Shown: positions 1-7,951 of the stretch, piece after piece | How the letters are laid out: each line of letters begins with the position of its first letter | How positions within the stretch are numbered: the stretch's first letter is position 1 | NCBI GenBank assembly: GCA_041595355.1 | Contig: JBFHKO010000001.1 | Span: 1-40,782 of the forward strand | Direction of reading: 5' to 3' | DNA length: 40,782 nucleotides | Source of the DNA: JBFHKO01 sp041595355 | GTDB lineage: Bacteria; Pseudomonadota; Gammaproteobacteria; Enterobacterales; Aeromonadaceae | Made by a program: the position numbers and the translations under genes | Notes under the pieces: model-generated | Told to the model about the DNA's origin: nothing | Databases searched by the model: none | What the model saw: the letters and a program-made list of their open reading frames with translations, nothing else

Positions 1-697
1 AGGTCGGCCCGAAGGTGTACACCTTGGAGAGGGCACAGGCATAGGTTTCAACGTTCAGCTGGCCGGAGACGGTGAGAAAGGCCTCCTTGCCAAAGAAGTC
101 CTCGTTGAAATCGACGCGGCCATCATCGGTGCGTGGCAGGTTTTCCAGATCCAGGGTCGAGACGCGGAACATCTCGCCGGCCCCTTCGCAGTCGGAGGCG
201 GTGATGAGCGGGGTAGCAATCCACATGAACCCCTGCTCATGGAAGAAGCGGTGGATGGCCTGGGCCAGGCAGTTACGTACCCGGGTCACGGCGCCCATGA
301 TGTTGGTGCGCGAGCGCAGGTGGGCCTGTTCGCGCAGGTATTCGATGCTGTGACGCTTGGCTGCCATGGGATAGGTATCCGGATCTTCGACCCACCCCAC
401 CACCTTGACCTCGGTGGCCTGCAGTTCGAAGGCCTGACCGGTGCCCTGGGATTGCACCACGGTGCCGCTGACTTCCACCGAGCAGGCGGTGGTCAGATGC
501 AAAACCTCGTCCGCGTAGTTGGGCAGCGTATTGGGCACCACCGCCTGGATCGGGTCGAAACAGGAGCCATCGTGGACAGCCAGGAAGGAGATCCCGGCCT
601 TGGAATCACGGCGGGTGCGGATCCAGCCCTTTATGGTCAGGCTGCTGCCCAGGGCGTGCTGGCCCTTGAGCACCGCGGCTACGGAGGCATGCGTCAT
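1..697 (-). CDS. asnS: Asparaginyl-tRNA synthetase, N-terminal part (cut by window edge)
   Basis: Cytoplasmic class IIb aminoacyl-tRNA synthetase that charges tRNA-Asn. About 232 N-terminal residues are visible and the gene runs off the left edge. Residues 16-100 form the OB-fold anticodon-binding domain, including GWIRTRRDSKAGISF and GWVEDPDTYPMAAKRHS. The catalytic domain then begins with class II motif 1 (FFHEQGFMWIATPLITAS). The match to E. coli AsnRS is nearly collinear. ATG at 697 gives the same N-terminal length as the E. coli protein, with a GGAG about 11 nt upstream. Identity is clear from the long conserved blocks; AspRS lacks the YPMAAKRHS segment. It lies downstream of, and in the same direction as, the HAMP protein, but a separate promoter is likely in the 111-nt gap. 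Confidence 0.97.
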   Translation of the reverse strand, partial: MTHASVAAVLKGQHALGSSLTIKGWIRTRRDSKAGISFLAVHDGSCFDPIQAVVPNTLPNYADEVLHLTTACSVEVSGTVVQSQGTGQAFELQATEVKVVGWVEDPDTYPMAAKRHSIEYLREQAHLRSRTNIMGAVTRVRNCLAQAIHRFFHEQGFMWIATPLITASDCEGAGEMFRVSTLDLENLPRTDDGRVDFNEDFFGKEAFLTVSGQLNVETYACALSKVYTFGPT

Positions 698-762
698 CTG
701 TTCTTGTTCTCCAACTTGTTGTATTGCCGGGCACGCCTGGCCCGGACTTTTCCGATCGCAAC

Positions 763-790
763 ATCTTACCCATGTGGGGTCAGGACTCAA
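763..790 (-). promoter_or_regulatory. Possible sigma70 promoter for asnS
   Basis: On the minus strand TTGAGT (785-790) is followed after 16 nt by TAAGAT (763-768). Both hexamers match 4 of 6 consensus bases. This would give a leader of about 60 nt before asnS. Seen by eye only. Confidence 0.35.
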
Positions 791-808
791 GAAAAGAATG
801 GCCGGCGG

Positions 809-1588
809 CTAGGGGCGGCGGCGCTGGCGAGCCTTGAGGCTCTCCATCAGTTGATTGAAGTTGTCGTTCAGGCGGCCGATTTCATCGTTTTGCTCCACCG
901 GCAGACGCTGGTTATGGTCCTGCAGATCGGTGGCCCGCTCCATGGCCAGGCTGATGCGCTTGAGGGGGGTGACGATGCGCCTGTGGATGATGGCCAGTGC
1001 CAGCAGCAGGCCGGCGCCGAAGATGAGGCTCAGGATGAGCGCCGAGGTAAGGATGTGCTGCTCCACCTTATCCAGCTGACTGTCGAGGGAGAATTCAATC
1101 CTGACGGCGCCCAGCACCTCGCCCTCCCGGGCTTGATGACAGCCCAGGCAGTCGGTGCCGCGAAAGTCGCGGCTGGCGGTGAAGGGGCGCACGACTATGA
1201 GGCGGGTGTTGCCGTTCTCCTGGATCACTTCGCTGCTGCCCACGCCGGCCAGGGCCTGGTGATCGCGGGCATCCAGCGGCGGGCGGGTCTCCGGGCCGGG
1301 GCCATATTGGCGTGCGACCGACTCCCCCCGCAGCACCCGGGCGTCCAGAACATGTGGGTGGGCGGTCATCTTGCTGCGCAGGGTCTCATGCTGGCTCATG
1401 GTTCCGGTCAGCATCATGATGTTGAGGCCATCAAAATAGGACTGGATCTGGTAGTCCACCTGCTCCTCGCTCATCGTCAGCAGCAGCTGCCGGTCGCGCG
1501 TTGCCTGGTAGAGGGTGGTGCTGATGAGCACCAGCGAAAAGAGGATGAGCAGGATGAAGCAGATCTTGCCGGCTATGGACACGCGCAT
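809..1588 (-). CDS. Membrane HAMP-domain protein with a single heme-c motif, no output domain
   Basis: A 259-residue protein with bacterial-sensor topology. TM1 is about residues 8-27, a periplasmic domain spans about 30-178, TM2 is about 180-202, and a cytoplasmic HAMP domain spans about 203-255 (P-L-K-R-I start, ending DEIGRLNDNFNQLMESL). The periplasmic domain carries CLGCH at 147-151, a CxxCH heme-c attachment site, as in heme-binding DUF3365-like sensor domains. The protein ends right after HAMP, with no kinase, methyl-accepting or cyclase module, so how it would signal is unknown. It may pair with another receptor or be a truncated sensor. Heme attachment would need the Ccm system in the periplasm. 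The start is the only plausible ATG, but no good Shine-Dalgarno is visible. It sits between bioA and asnS with no evident functional link. Confidence 0.8.
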   Translation of the reverse strand: MRVSIAGKICFILLILFSLVLISTTLYQATRDRQLLLTMSEEQVDYQIQSYFDGLNIMMLTGTMSQHETLRSKMTAHPHVLDARVLRGESVARQYGPGPETRPPLDARDHQALAGVGSSEVIQENGNTRLIVVRPFTASRDFRGTDCLGCHQAREGEVLGAVRIEFSLDSQLDKVEQHILTSALILSLIFGAGLLLALAIIHRRIVTPLKRISLAMERATDLQDHNQRLPVEQNDEIGRLNDNFNQLMESLKARQRRRP

Positions 1589-1716
1589 GGGGGAGATGAA
1601 GACTCGGTGAGGGCAGCAATACCCACAGTCTAAACAGCCGGGCCGGCGAGATGAAGTGCTATCTCGAGCTTACTGCCAGGGCGCGTTCTGAAAAAGCATG
1701 GTCGGCTCTCGACACG

Positions 1717-1749
1717 CTGAGCGGCAAACGGGTGCGGATGGCCGCTCAG
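1717..1749. terminator. Perfect 9-bp inverted repeat after bioA
   Basis: CTGAGCGGC (1717-1725) and GCCGCTCAG (1741-1749) are separated by 15 nt, just past the bioA stop codon. There is no adjacent T-run on the minus strand. It may stabilise the bioA transcript end or act as a weak terminator. Confidence 0.35.
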
Positions 1750-1756
1750 TTTCCCG

Positions 1757-3028
1757 TCATCGCAGCTCGTCGAGTGCCGCGCCTATGGCCGCGGTCAGGC
1801 GGCTCAGCTGCGCAGGCTCGATGACATAGGGTGGCATCAGGTAGATGAGGCGGCCGAAGGGGCGGATCCAGACGCCCTGCTCGACGAAACAGGCCTGCAG
1901 GCGCGCCATGTCCACCGGCTGGCGGGTTTCCACCACCCCGATGGCCCCCAGCACCCGTACCTCGGCCACCGCCGGGTGGTGGCGGTAAGCGGCCAGTTCG
2001 CTCTCGAGCTGGGACTCGATGGCCGCCACCCGTGCCTGCCAGGGGCAGGCCAGCAGCAGATCGATGGCTGCCGTCGCCACCGCGCAGGCGAGGGGATTGC
2101 CCATGAAGGTGGGGCCGTGCATCAGCACGCCGGCCTGGCCTTCGCAGATGCCGCGCGCCACCTTGTCACTGGTCAGGGTGGCGGAGAGCGTCATGTAGCC
2201 GCCGGTGAGGGCCTTGCCGAGACAGAGGATATCCGGGCTGATCCCTGCCCAGTCGCAGGCAAACAGCCGGCCGGTGCGGCCGAAGCCGGTGGCGATTTCG
2301 TCGGCGATGAGCAGCACCTGATAGCGATCGCACAGTGCTCTGGCCTGGCGCAGGTATTCGGGATGGTAGAAACGCATGCCGCCGGCACCCTGGACGATGG
2401 GCTCCAGGATCAGGGCGGCGATCTCCTGATGCTTTGCCGCCAGCAGCTGCTCAAGCGGCGCCATCTCGTCGGCATCCCAGCTTCCGCCAAAGCTTGCCTG
2501 CGGCGCCGGCACGAAATAGTGCTCGGCCAGAAAGCCCTTGTAGAGGCTGTGCATGCTGCCGTCGGGGTCGGTGACGCTCATGGCGCCGAAGGTATCGCCA
2601 TGGTAGCCGTGCCGCAGGGCCACAAACCGGCTGCGCGGGGTGCCCTGGCTGTGCCAGTACTGCAGCGCCATCTTCAAGGCGACCTCGACGGCCACCGAGC
2701 CCGAGTCGGCCAGAAAGACCCGCTCCAGCCCCTGGGGCGTCAGCTCGACCAGCCGCCGGCAGAGGCTGATGGCCGGCTCATGGGTCAGGCCGCCGAACAT
2801 CACATGCGACATGGCCTCCAGCTGGCCTTTGGCGGCGGCGTTCAGCTCGGGCACATTGTAGCCATGGATGCAGGCCCACCAGGAGGACATGCCGTCGACC
2901 AGCTGCCGGCCATCTTCCAGCTCCAGCATGACGCCCTCGGCGCGGCGTACCGGATAAACGGGCAGCGGCCGGGTCAGGGAGGTGTAGGGATGCCAGATGT
3001 GGTCTCGGTCAAACTGCAAATTGGTCAT
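1757..3028 (-). CDS. bioA: Adenosylmethionine-8-amino-7-oxononanoate aminotransferase
   Basis: PLP-dependent class III aminotransferase that converts KAPA to DAPA with S-adenosylmethionine as amino donor, a late step of biotin synthesis in the cytoplasm. The 423 residues match the family length. Visible landmarks are WHPYTS near residue 12, MSSWWACIHGYNVPELN (47-63) near the substrate pocket, the phosphate-binding DSGSVAVEVALKMA region (about 108-121), RHGYHGDTFGAM (139-150), the PLP aspartate in IADEIATGFGRTG (241-253), and the Schiff-base lysine K272 in LGKALTGG. It is transcribed divergently from bioBFCD across a 100-nt region with a BirA-like operator. ATG at 3028 has an AGGA about 8 nt upstream. 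GabT/ArgD-like transaminases are excluded by the SWWACIHGYN and HPYT motifs. Confidence 0.97.
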   Translation of the reverse strand: MTNLQFDRDHIWHPYTSLTRPLPVYPVRRAEGVMLELEDGRQLVDGMSSWWACIHGYNVPELNAAAKGQLEAMSHVMFGGLTHEPAISLCRRLVELTPQGLERVFLADSGSVAVEVALKMALQYWHSQGTPRSRFVALRHGYHGDTFGAMSVTDPDGSMHSLYKGFLAEHYFVPAPQASFGGSWDADEMAPLEQLLAAKHQEIAALILEPIVQGAGGMRFYHPEYLRQARALCDRYQVLLIADEIATGFGRTGRLFACDWAGISPDILCLGKALTGGYMTLSATLTSDKVARGICEGQAGVLMHGPTFMGNPLACAVATAAIDLLLACPWQARVAAIESQLESELAAYRHHPAVAEVRVLGAIGVVETRQPVDMARLQACFVEQGVWIRPFGRLIYLMPPYVIEPAQLSRLTAAIGAALDELR

Positions 3029-3039
3029 TATCTGTCCTG

Positions 3040-3073
3040 ATGTAAAGCGGTTTTATTGTCATGCGGTTGACAG
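3040..3073. promoter_or_regulatory. BirA-type biotin operator between bioA and bioB
   Basis: ATGTAAAGC (3040-3048), a 16-nt spacer, then GGTTGACAG (3065-3073). The enterobacterial bio operator is TTGTAAACC-N16-GGTTTACAA. Each half-site here matches 7 of 9 positions and the spacer length is identical. The site lies midway between the divergent bioA and bioB starts and overlaps the proposed bioB -35 element. The expected mode is repression of both genes by BirA-biotinyl-AMP (established for the family, inferred here). Confidence 0.75.
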
Positions 3074-3094
3074 TCTATCGGCTGGGCTTAGACT
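3067..3094 (+). promoter_or_regulatory. bioB promoter
   Basis: Consensus TTGACA (3067-3072), a 16-nt spacer, and TAGACT (3089-3094, 4 of 6). The -35 hexamer lies within the right half of the BirA-like operator, so bound repressor would block RNA polymerase. Confidence 0.6.
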
Positions 3095-3128
3095 AGCCAA
3101 GTCATTCACTTGAGCCGTCGAGAGCCCG

Positions 3129-4205
3129 ATGCACGCCGAAATTCGCCACAACTGGACCGTCGACCAGGTCCGCGCCCTCTATGAGTTGCCGTTCAACGAT
3201 CTGATGTTCGAGGCGCAGAGGATCCATCGCCAACATTTCAATGCCAACGAGGTGCAGGTCAGCACCCTGCTGTCCATCAAGACCGGGGCCTGCCCGGAGG
3301 ACTGCAAGTACTGCCCTCAGAGCGCGCGCTATCAGACCGGGCTGGAGGCGGAGCGGTTGCTGGAGGTGGAGAAGGTGATTCAGCGCGCCCGGGAAGCCAA
3401 GGCGGCTGGCTCGTCCCGCTTCTGCATGGGCGCCGCCTGGCGCAACCCGCGGGATCGCGACATGCCCTATCTGCTGCGCATGATTGAGGAGGTACGGGGC
3501 CTGGGCATGGAGACCTGCATGACCCTGGGGATGCTGAGCGCGGATCAGGCCCGCCAGCTGGCCGAAGCGGGCCTCGACTACTACAACCATAATCTGGATA
3601 CCTCGCCCGAGTATTACAACGAGATCATTACTACCCGCAGCTACGCCGATCGTCTCGACACCCTGGCCCATGTGCGCCAGGCGGGCATGAAAGTCTGCTC
3701 CGGCGGCATCGTCGGCCTCGGCGAGACGGCGCGCGATCGGGCCGGATTGCTGGCGCAGCTGGCCAACCTGAGTCCGCAGCCGGAGAGCGTGCCTATCAAC
3801 ATGCTGGTCAAGGTACCGGGGACGCCGCTCGAGGAGCAGGCCGAGGTGGATCCCTTCGATTTCATTCGTACCATAGCGGTGGCGCGCATCATGATGCCGG
3901 CGTCGCACGTGCGCCTGTCGGCCGGACGCGAAAAGATGAACGAGCAGATGCAGTCGCTCTGTTTCCTGGCCGGCGCCAACTCCATCTTCTATGGCTGCAA
4001 GCTGCTGACCACGGCCAATCCAAGCGAAAACAGCGATATGCAGCTGTTTGCCCGTCTCGGCATCCGGCCGGAGCCGCGCAGCCAAAAGCCTGATGTGATG
4101 CAGGAGCAGGCATTGATGGAAGCGGTGCTGGAGCAGGAGCAGGAGGAGAGCAGCCTCTTCTACGATGCCACCAAGACCCGCGCCCGGGATCGCAATGCCC
4201 TTTGA
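3129..4205 (+). CDS. bioB: Biotin synthase
   Basis: Radical-SAM enzyme that inserts sulfur into dethiobiotin to form biotin. It has 358 residues. The CxxxCxxC motif for the [4Fe-4S] cluster is at C55, C59 and C62 (GACPEDCKYCPQS). The [2Fe-2S] ligands expected in the family are present at C99, C130, C190 and R262. YNHNLDTSPEYY (152-163) is the conserved dethiobiotin-pocket segment. It is the first gene of bioBFCD, all tightly packed. The stop overlaps the bioF start by 11 nt, suggesting translational coupling. The Shine-Dalgarno is weak (GAGAG). Repression by BirA is likely from the upstream operator. Confidence 0.98.
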   Translation: MHAEIRHNWTVDQVRALYELPFNDLMFEAQRIHRQHFNANEVQVSTLLSIKTGACPEDCKYCPQSARYQTGLEAERLLEVEKVIQRAREAKAAGSSRFCMGAAWRNPRDRDMPYLLRMIEEVRGLGMETCMTLGMLSADQARQLAEAGLDYYNHNLDTSPEYYNEIITTRSYADRLDTLAHVRQAGMKVCSGGIVGLGETARDRAGLLAQLANLSPQPESVPINMLVKVPGTPLEEQAEVDPFDFIRTIAVARIMMPASHVRLSAGREKMNEQMQSLCFLAGANSIFYGCKLLTTANPSENSDMQLFARLGIRPEPRSQKPDVMQEQALMEAVLEQEQEESSLFYDATKTRARDRNAL

Positions 4206-5340
4206 TCTGAGCCGCGCCCTGGCCGAGCGCGCGGCGGCAGGGCTGGGCCGTCAGCGCCAGGTCCTGGAGTCGGGACAGGGGCGGCATATCCGCATTCGGG
4301 GACGCGAGTACCTCAACTTTTCAGGCAACGACTACCTGGGGCTGGCGGCGCGTCCCGAGCTCATCCATGCTTGGCAGCAGGGCCTGGCGCGCTGGGGGGC
4401 CGGTTCTGGCGCCTCGCCGCTGGTGACCGGCTACAGCCAGGCGCATGCCGAACTCGAGGCGACGCTGGCCGAGTGGCTGGGGGTGGAGGCGGTGCTGCTT
4501 TTTTCCACCGGCTTTGCCGCCAATCAGGCGGTACTCAAGGCGTTGCTGAATGAGCATCACCTGCAGTGGCAGGATAGGCTCAATCACGCCTCGCTGCAGG
4601 AGGCCGGCGCGCAGTCGCCGGCCAGGCTGCGCCGGTTTCGTCATAACGATATGGCGCAGCTGGCCGGTCAGCTGGAGCCCGAGCGGGGCCTCATCATCAG
4701 CGAGGGCGTGTTCAGCATGGATGGCGATCAGGCCCCCTGCGAGGAGCTGGTACGCCTGGCCCGGGAGAGCCGCAACTGGCTGATGCTGGATGATGCCCAT
4801 GGCCTGGGCGTGCTCGGGCGCGAGGGACGGGGCACCCTGGACAGCCAGGGCCTGGCCGGCAGCGATGTGCAGATCCTGATGGCCACCTTCGGCAAGGCGC
4901 TCGGCTGCGCCGGCGCCATGGTAGCCGGCAGCCGCACTCTCATCGACTACCTGCTCAATTTCGCCCGCGACTATGTCTACAGCACCCATTTTCCGCCCGC
5001 CCAGGCCGAGGCGCTGCTGGCGGCCATCCGCTGGGTACGGCAGGCGGACGCCGAGCGTGCGCACCTGCAGACGCTGATCGACCGCTTTCGTCGGGGTGCC
5101 GCCCGTCTGGGGCTTACGCTTGGCGATTCGCAAACGGCCATACAGCCGCTGATGATAGGGGATGCCCGGGCAGCCGTGGCGCTGGCCGAGCGCCTGCGTG
5201 GGCAGGGCATCTGGGTGACGGCCATCCGCCCGCCCACCGTGCCGGCTGGCACGGCGCGGCTGCGGCTGACCCTGACGGCGGCCCATGATGAACAGGATGT
5301 TGATCGACTGCTGACGCAGCTGGAGGGGTGTGATGCCTGA
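4195..5340 (+). CDS. bioF: 8-amino-7-oxononanoate synthase
   Basis: PLP-dependent alpha-oxoamine synthase that condenses pimeloyl-ACP (or -CoA) with L-alanine to give KAPA. With ATG at 4195 the protein has 381 residues, and the spacing to YLNFSGNDYLGL (39-50) matches E. coli BioF. An upstream in-frame ATG at 4165 would add ten residues inside bioB and is less likely. Motifs are GSGASPLVTGY (70-80), the HASLQEA region (131-137), LDDAHGLGVLG (198-208) for the PLP pyridine ring, and the Schiff-base lysine K234 in TFGKALG. It overlaps bioB by 11 nt and bioC by 8 nt, and shares the BirA-controlled promoter. Confidence 0.97.
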   Translation: MPFDLSRALAERAAAGLGRQRQVLESGQGRHIRIRGREYLNFSGNDYLGLAARPELIHAWQQGLARWGAGSGASPLVTGYSQAHAELEATLAEWLGVEAVLLFSTGFAANQAVLKALLNEHHLQWQDRLNHASLQEAGAQSPARLRRFRHNDMAQLAGQLEPERGLIISEGVFSMDGDQAPCEELVRLARESRNWLMLDDAHGLGVLGREGRGTLDSQGLAGSDVQILMATFGKALGCAGAMVAGSRTLIDYLLNFARDYVYSTHFPPAQAEALLAAIRWVRQADAERAHLQTLIDRFRRGAARLGLTLGDSQTAIQPLMIGDARAAVALAERLRGQGIWVTAIRPPTVPAGTARLRLTLTAAHDEQDVDRLLTQLEGCDA

Positions 5341-6115
5341 GTGGCAATTGGTGGTCGACAAGCAGGATCTGGCGGCGCGCTTTGGCAAGGCCGCCGGGGA
5401 ATACGACAGGCATGCCCAGTTGCAGCAGGCGGTTGGCGAGGCGTTGCTGGCCACTATTCCGCAACGAAATTATCCGCTTGCGTTGGATCTGGGATGTGGA
5501 ACCGGATTTTTTCTGCCAAAACTGAGACCCTTGTGTCAGCAGCTGTTGGCACTGGATCTGGCGCCGGGCATGCTGGCTGCGGCGCGCCGGCGACTGCCGG
5601 ATCCCTGGCTGCTGTGCGGGGATGCCGAGCAGCTGCCGCTGGCGGATGCCAGTGTCGACCTGATCTTCTCCAGCCTGGCCCTGCAGTGGTGTGCCAGACC
5701 GGCGCAGGCCTTTCGCGAGCTGCATCGGGTGTTGAAACCGGGTGGGCTGCTGGTGTTTTCCACCCTGACGGCGGGCACCCTGACCGAGTTGCGGCAGGCC
5801 TGGCAGCAGGTGGATGCGCTGGATCACGTCAACCGTTTCATCGAGCTGGCCGAATTACGGCTGCGGGTTGAACAGGCAGGATTCACTGTGCAGCAGTGGC
5901 ACTCCGTTGCTCACCGGTTGTACTACCCGGGCCTGCCGGAACTGCTGAAAAGTTTGAAGGGCATAGGTGCCAACCAGGTCGGCGGCCGGCGTGCCGGTGG
6001 TCTGGGTGGACGGCAACGCTATGCCGGACTGGAGCAGGGCTATGCCCGCTTCCGCGATACCGACGGGCGCTTGCCTGTGACCTATGACGTTTGCTATGGA
6101 GTGCTGTGCCGATGA
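5333..6115 (+). CDS. bioC: Malonyl-ACP O-methyltransferase
   Basis: SAM-dependent methyltransferase that methylates malonyl-ACP so that fatty-acid synthesis enzymes can build the pimeloyl chain of biotin. It has 260 residues. SAM motif I is LDLGCGTGFF (51-60), followed by ALDLAPGML and GDAEQLPLADASVDLIFSS. LALQWC and SLKGIGAN are characteristic of BioC and collinear with the E. coli protein. ATG at 5333 is preceded by GGAGG (5322-5326) and overlaps bioF by 8 nt. A GTG immediately upstream is the alternative. The demethylating esterase partner (bioH or an analogue) is not in the window. Confidence 0.95.
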   Translation: MPEWQLVVDKQDLAARFGKAAGEYDRHAQLQQAVGEALLATIPQRNYPLALDLGCGTGFFLPKLRPLCQQLLALDLAPGMLAAARRRLPDPWLLCGDAEQLPLADASVDLIFSSLALQWCARPAQAFRELHRVLKPGGLLVFSTLTAGTLTELRQAWQQVDALDHVNRFIELAELRLRVEQAGFTVQQWHSVAHRLYYPGLPELLKSLKGIGANQVGGRRAGGLGGRQRYAGLEQGYARFRDTDGRLPVTYDVCYGVLCR

Positions 6116-6792
6116 CCAAAACTTTCTTTGTGACCGGAACCGATACCGATGTCGGCAAGACGGTATCAACGGCGGCGTTGCTGAAGGCCGCAACCAGACT
6201 GGGCCTTAAAAGCGCAGGCTTCAAACCGGTGGCCGCCGGTTGTGATCTGATGGATGGCCAGTTGCTCAACCAGGACGTGTTGCAGCTGCAGCGCGCCTCC
6301 AGTGTCAAGCTGGACTACGAGCAACAGGTGGGTTATGCCTTCGAGCCCCATATTGCCCCCCATATTGCCGCCGAGGAGTCGGGACGCATCATCAAGCTGG
6401 ATGTGCTATCCCAGCGCCTTCAGGTGCTTAATGACTCCGGAGCCGAAGTGGTGTTCGTCGAGGGTGCGGGCGGCTGGCGCATTCCCATCGGACATGGTCA
6501 TTTTCTTTCCGATTGGGTCAGGCTCGAGAACTTGCCGGTGATCCTGGTCGTGGGAGCCCGCCTGGGCTGCCTGAACCATGCGCTGCTCACCTATGAAGCC
6601 ATTCATCGTGACATGCTGAACCTGGCCGGCTGGTGTATCAACCGCATCCATCCCAACATGAGCCACTACCAGGCCAATCTGGAGACCCTCAAGAGCCTGC
6701 TGCCGGCGCCCTTCCTCGGTGAAATCCCCTACCTGTCGCGCCCTTTCGATTCGGATCTGGGCCAATATCTGGATCTCTCGCCTCTGCTCTGA
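6112..6792 (+). CDS. bioD: Dethiobiotin synthetase
   Basis: ATP-dependent carboxylase that closes the ureido ring of DAPA to give dethiobiotin. It has 226 residues. The P-loop is GTDTDVGKT (9-17), KPVAAG follows, and EGAGGW is the conserved magnesium/substrate segment, with LGCLNHALLT further on. ATG at 6112 overlaps the bioC stop in an ATGA arrangement and aligns with the E. coli start; a start at 6091 would add seven non-homologous residues. It is the last gene of the operon, and a strong terminator follows 40 nt later. Confidence 0.97.
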   Translation: MTKTFFVTGTDTDVGKTVSTAALLKAATRLGLKSAGFKPVAAGCDLMDGQLLNQDVLQLQRASSVKLDYEQQVGYAFEPHIAPHIAAEESGRIIKLDVLSQRLQVLNDSGAEVVFVEGAGGWRIPIGHGHFLSDWVRLENLPVILVVGARLGCLNHALLTYEAIHRDMLNLAGWCINRIHPNMSHYQANLETLKSLLPAPFLGEIPYLSRPFDSDLGQYLDLSPLL

Positions 6793-6830
6793 GGTGGCCG
6801 GACCCAGCTCCGTTACGGACGCATGCCTGC

Positions 6831-6870
6831 AAGGTGTCGAAAAATTAACGTTTTCGACACCTTTATTTTT
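6831..6870 (+). terminator. Rho-independent terminator of bioBFCD
   Basis: A 13-bp perfect stem (6831-6843 with 6851-6863) has a 7-nt loop. It runs directly into TTTATTTTT ending at 6870. Confidence 0.93.
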
Positions 6871-6881
6871 CACCTCGCTTA

Positions 6882-6907
6882 CTTGAAATCTGCCGGTGCG
6901 CCCATAT
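6882..6907 (+). promoter_or_regulatory. Heat-shock (sigma32-type) promoter of htpX
   Basis: CTTGAAA (6882-6888) matches the sigma32 -35 element exactly. GCCCATAT (6900-6907) matches 7 of 8 bases of CCCCATNT, with 11 nt between. htpX is a heat-shock gene in E. coli, so motif and context agree. The spacer is at the short end of the accepted range. Confidence 0.7.
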
Positions 6908-6944
6908 GATGAGCCTTGAGAGTGTTCATCCCCAAGGAGCTTGA

Positions 6945-7826
6945 ATGAAACGTGTCTTGTTGTTCCTCGCGACCAACCTGGCGGTAGTACTGGTACTTTC
7001 CATCGTTCTCAACCTGTTGTCCGGTGTTTTCGGCATCAACCGGCAGGGTATGGGCGGATTGCTGTTCTTTGCCGCCATCTTTGGCTTCGGCGGCTCCATC
7101 ATTTCGCTGCTGATCTCCAAGTGGATCGCCAAGCGCACCTACGGGGTGCAGATCATCGAGCAGCCACGCAGCGAGATGGAGCACTGGCTGCTCAGCACGG
7201 TCCAGCGTCAGGCCAGCCAGGCCGGGATCGGCATGCCCGAGGTGGGGATCTACGATGCACCGGATATGAATGCCTTTGCCACCGGCGCCAAGCGCAATGA
7301 TGCCCTGGTGGCGGTCAGCTCCGGCCTGCTCTACAACATGAGCCGCGACGAGGCCGAAGCGGTGCTGGCCCATGAAGTCAGCCACATCGCCAACGGCGAC
7401 ATGGTGACCCTGACCCTGATCCAGGGGGTGGTGAATACCTTCGTCATTTTCCTGGCCCGGGTCGTGGCCGGCCTTATCAGCAACGTCTTCCGCTCCAATG
7501 ACGAGGAGCAGAGCAGCGTTGGCGGCGGCCTGGCTTACATGGGCATCGTCATGGTGCTGGAGATGGTATTCGGTCTGCTGGCTTCCATCATCGTCATGTG
7601 GTTCTCCCGTCAGCGCGAGTACCGGGCCGATGCCGGCGCCGCCAGCCTGGTGGGGGGCGAGAAGATGGTGGCGGCCCTGCAGCGGCTGGCGCGCGGTCAG
7701 GACTCCCAGCTGGAGGGCAGCATGATGGCCTTCGGCATCAATGGCAAACACGGCATGAGCGAGCTGTTTCTGAGCCACCCGCCCATCGAGAAACGCATCG
7801 CGGCCCTGCGCGGTCAGCCACGCTAA
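6945..7826 (+). CDS. htpX: Membrane zinc protease HtpX
   Basis: M48B inner-membrane metalloprotease for quality control of membrane proteins, working alongside FtsH. It has 293 residues, the same as E. coli HtpX. There are two N-terminal TM helices (about 4-26 and 37-58), the zinc motif HEVSH (143-147), two more hydrophobic segments (about 157-180 and 195-220), and the third zinc ligand E225 in QREYRADAGAA. The active site faces the cytoplasm in the family. AAGGAG lies 6 nt before ATG at 6945. It is monocistronic between two terminators, with a sigma32-like promoter. Confidence 0.97.
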   Translation: MKRVLLFLATNLAVVLVLSIVLNLLSGVFGINRQGMGGLLFFAAIFGFGGSIISLLISKWIAKRTYGVQIIEQPRSEMEHWLLSTVQRQASQAGIGMPEVGIYDAPDMNAFATGAKRNDALVAVSSGLLYNMSRDEAEAVLAHEVSHIANGDMVTLTLIQGVVNTFVIFLARVVAGLISNVFRSNDEEQSSVGGGLAYMGIVMVLEMVFGLLASIIVMWFSRQREYRADAGAASLVGGEKMVAALQRLARGQDSQLEGSMMAFGINGKHGMSELFLSHPPIEKRIAALRGQPR

Positions 7827-7852
7827 GCGCTCGCCGACACTCGTGATAACCC

Positions 7853-7883
7853 AAGGCCACGCCACTGCGCGTGGCCTTGTTAT
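7853..7883 (+). terminator. Terminator after htpX
   Basis: AAGGCCACGC (7853-7862) and GCGTGGCCTT (7869-7878) form a 10-bp perfect stem with a 6-nt loop. GTTATTT follows. ATAAC at 7846-7850 can extend the pairing with GTTAT. Confidence 0.8.
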
Positions 7884-7951
7884 TTGAGCGACGCAGCCTT
7901 GGCGGGCAACTATGCTTGGAGCAATAACTGCGGCACTGCCAAGGAGGCGCA

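Noticed and set aside
239..1633. Long plus-strand open frame across asnS and the HAMP gene
   Set aside because: It is antisense to two clear minus-strand genes and has no recognisable family. High GC content creates long antisense frames.
1976..3040. 354-codon plus-strand frame opposite bioA
   Set aside because: Antisense shadow of bioA; His/Gly/Gln-rich translation with no domain.
4321..5454. 377-codon minus-strand frame opposite bioF
   Set aside because: Antisense shadow of bioF, with no homology.
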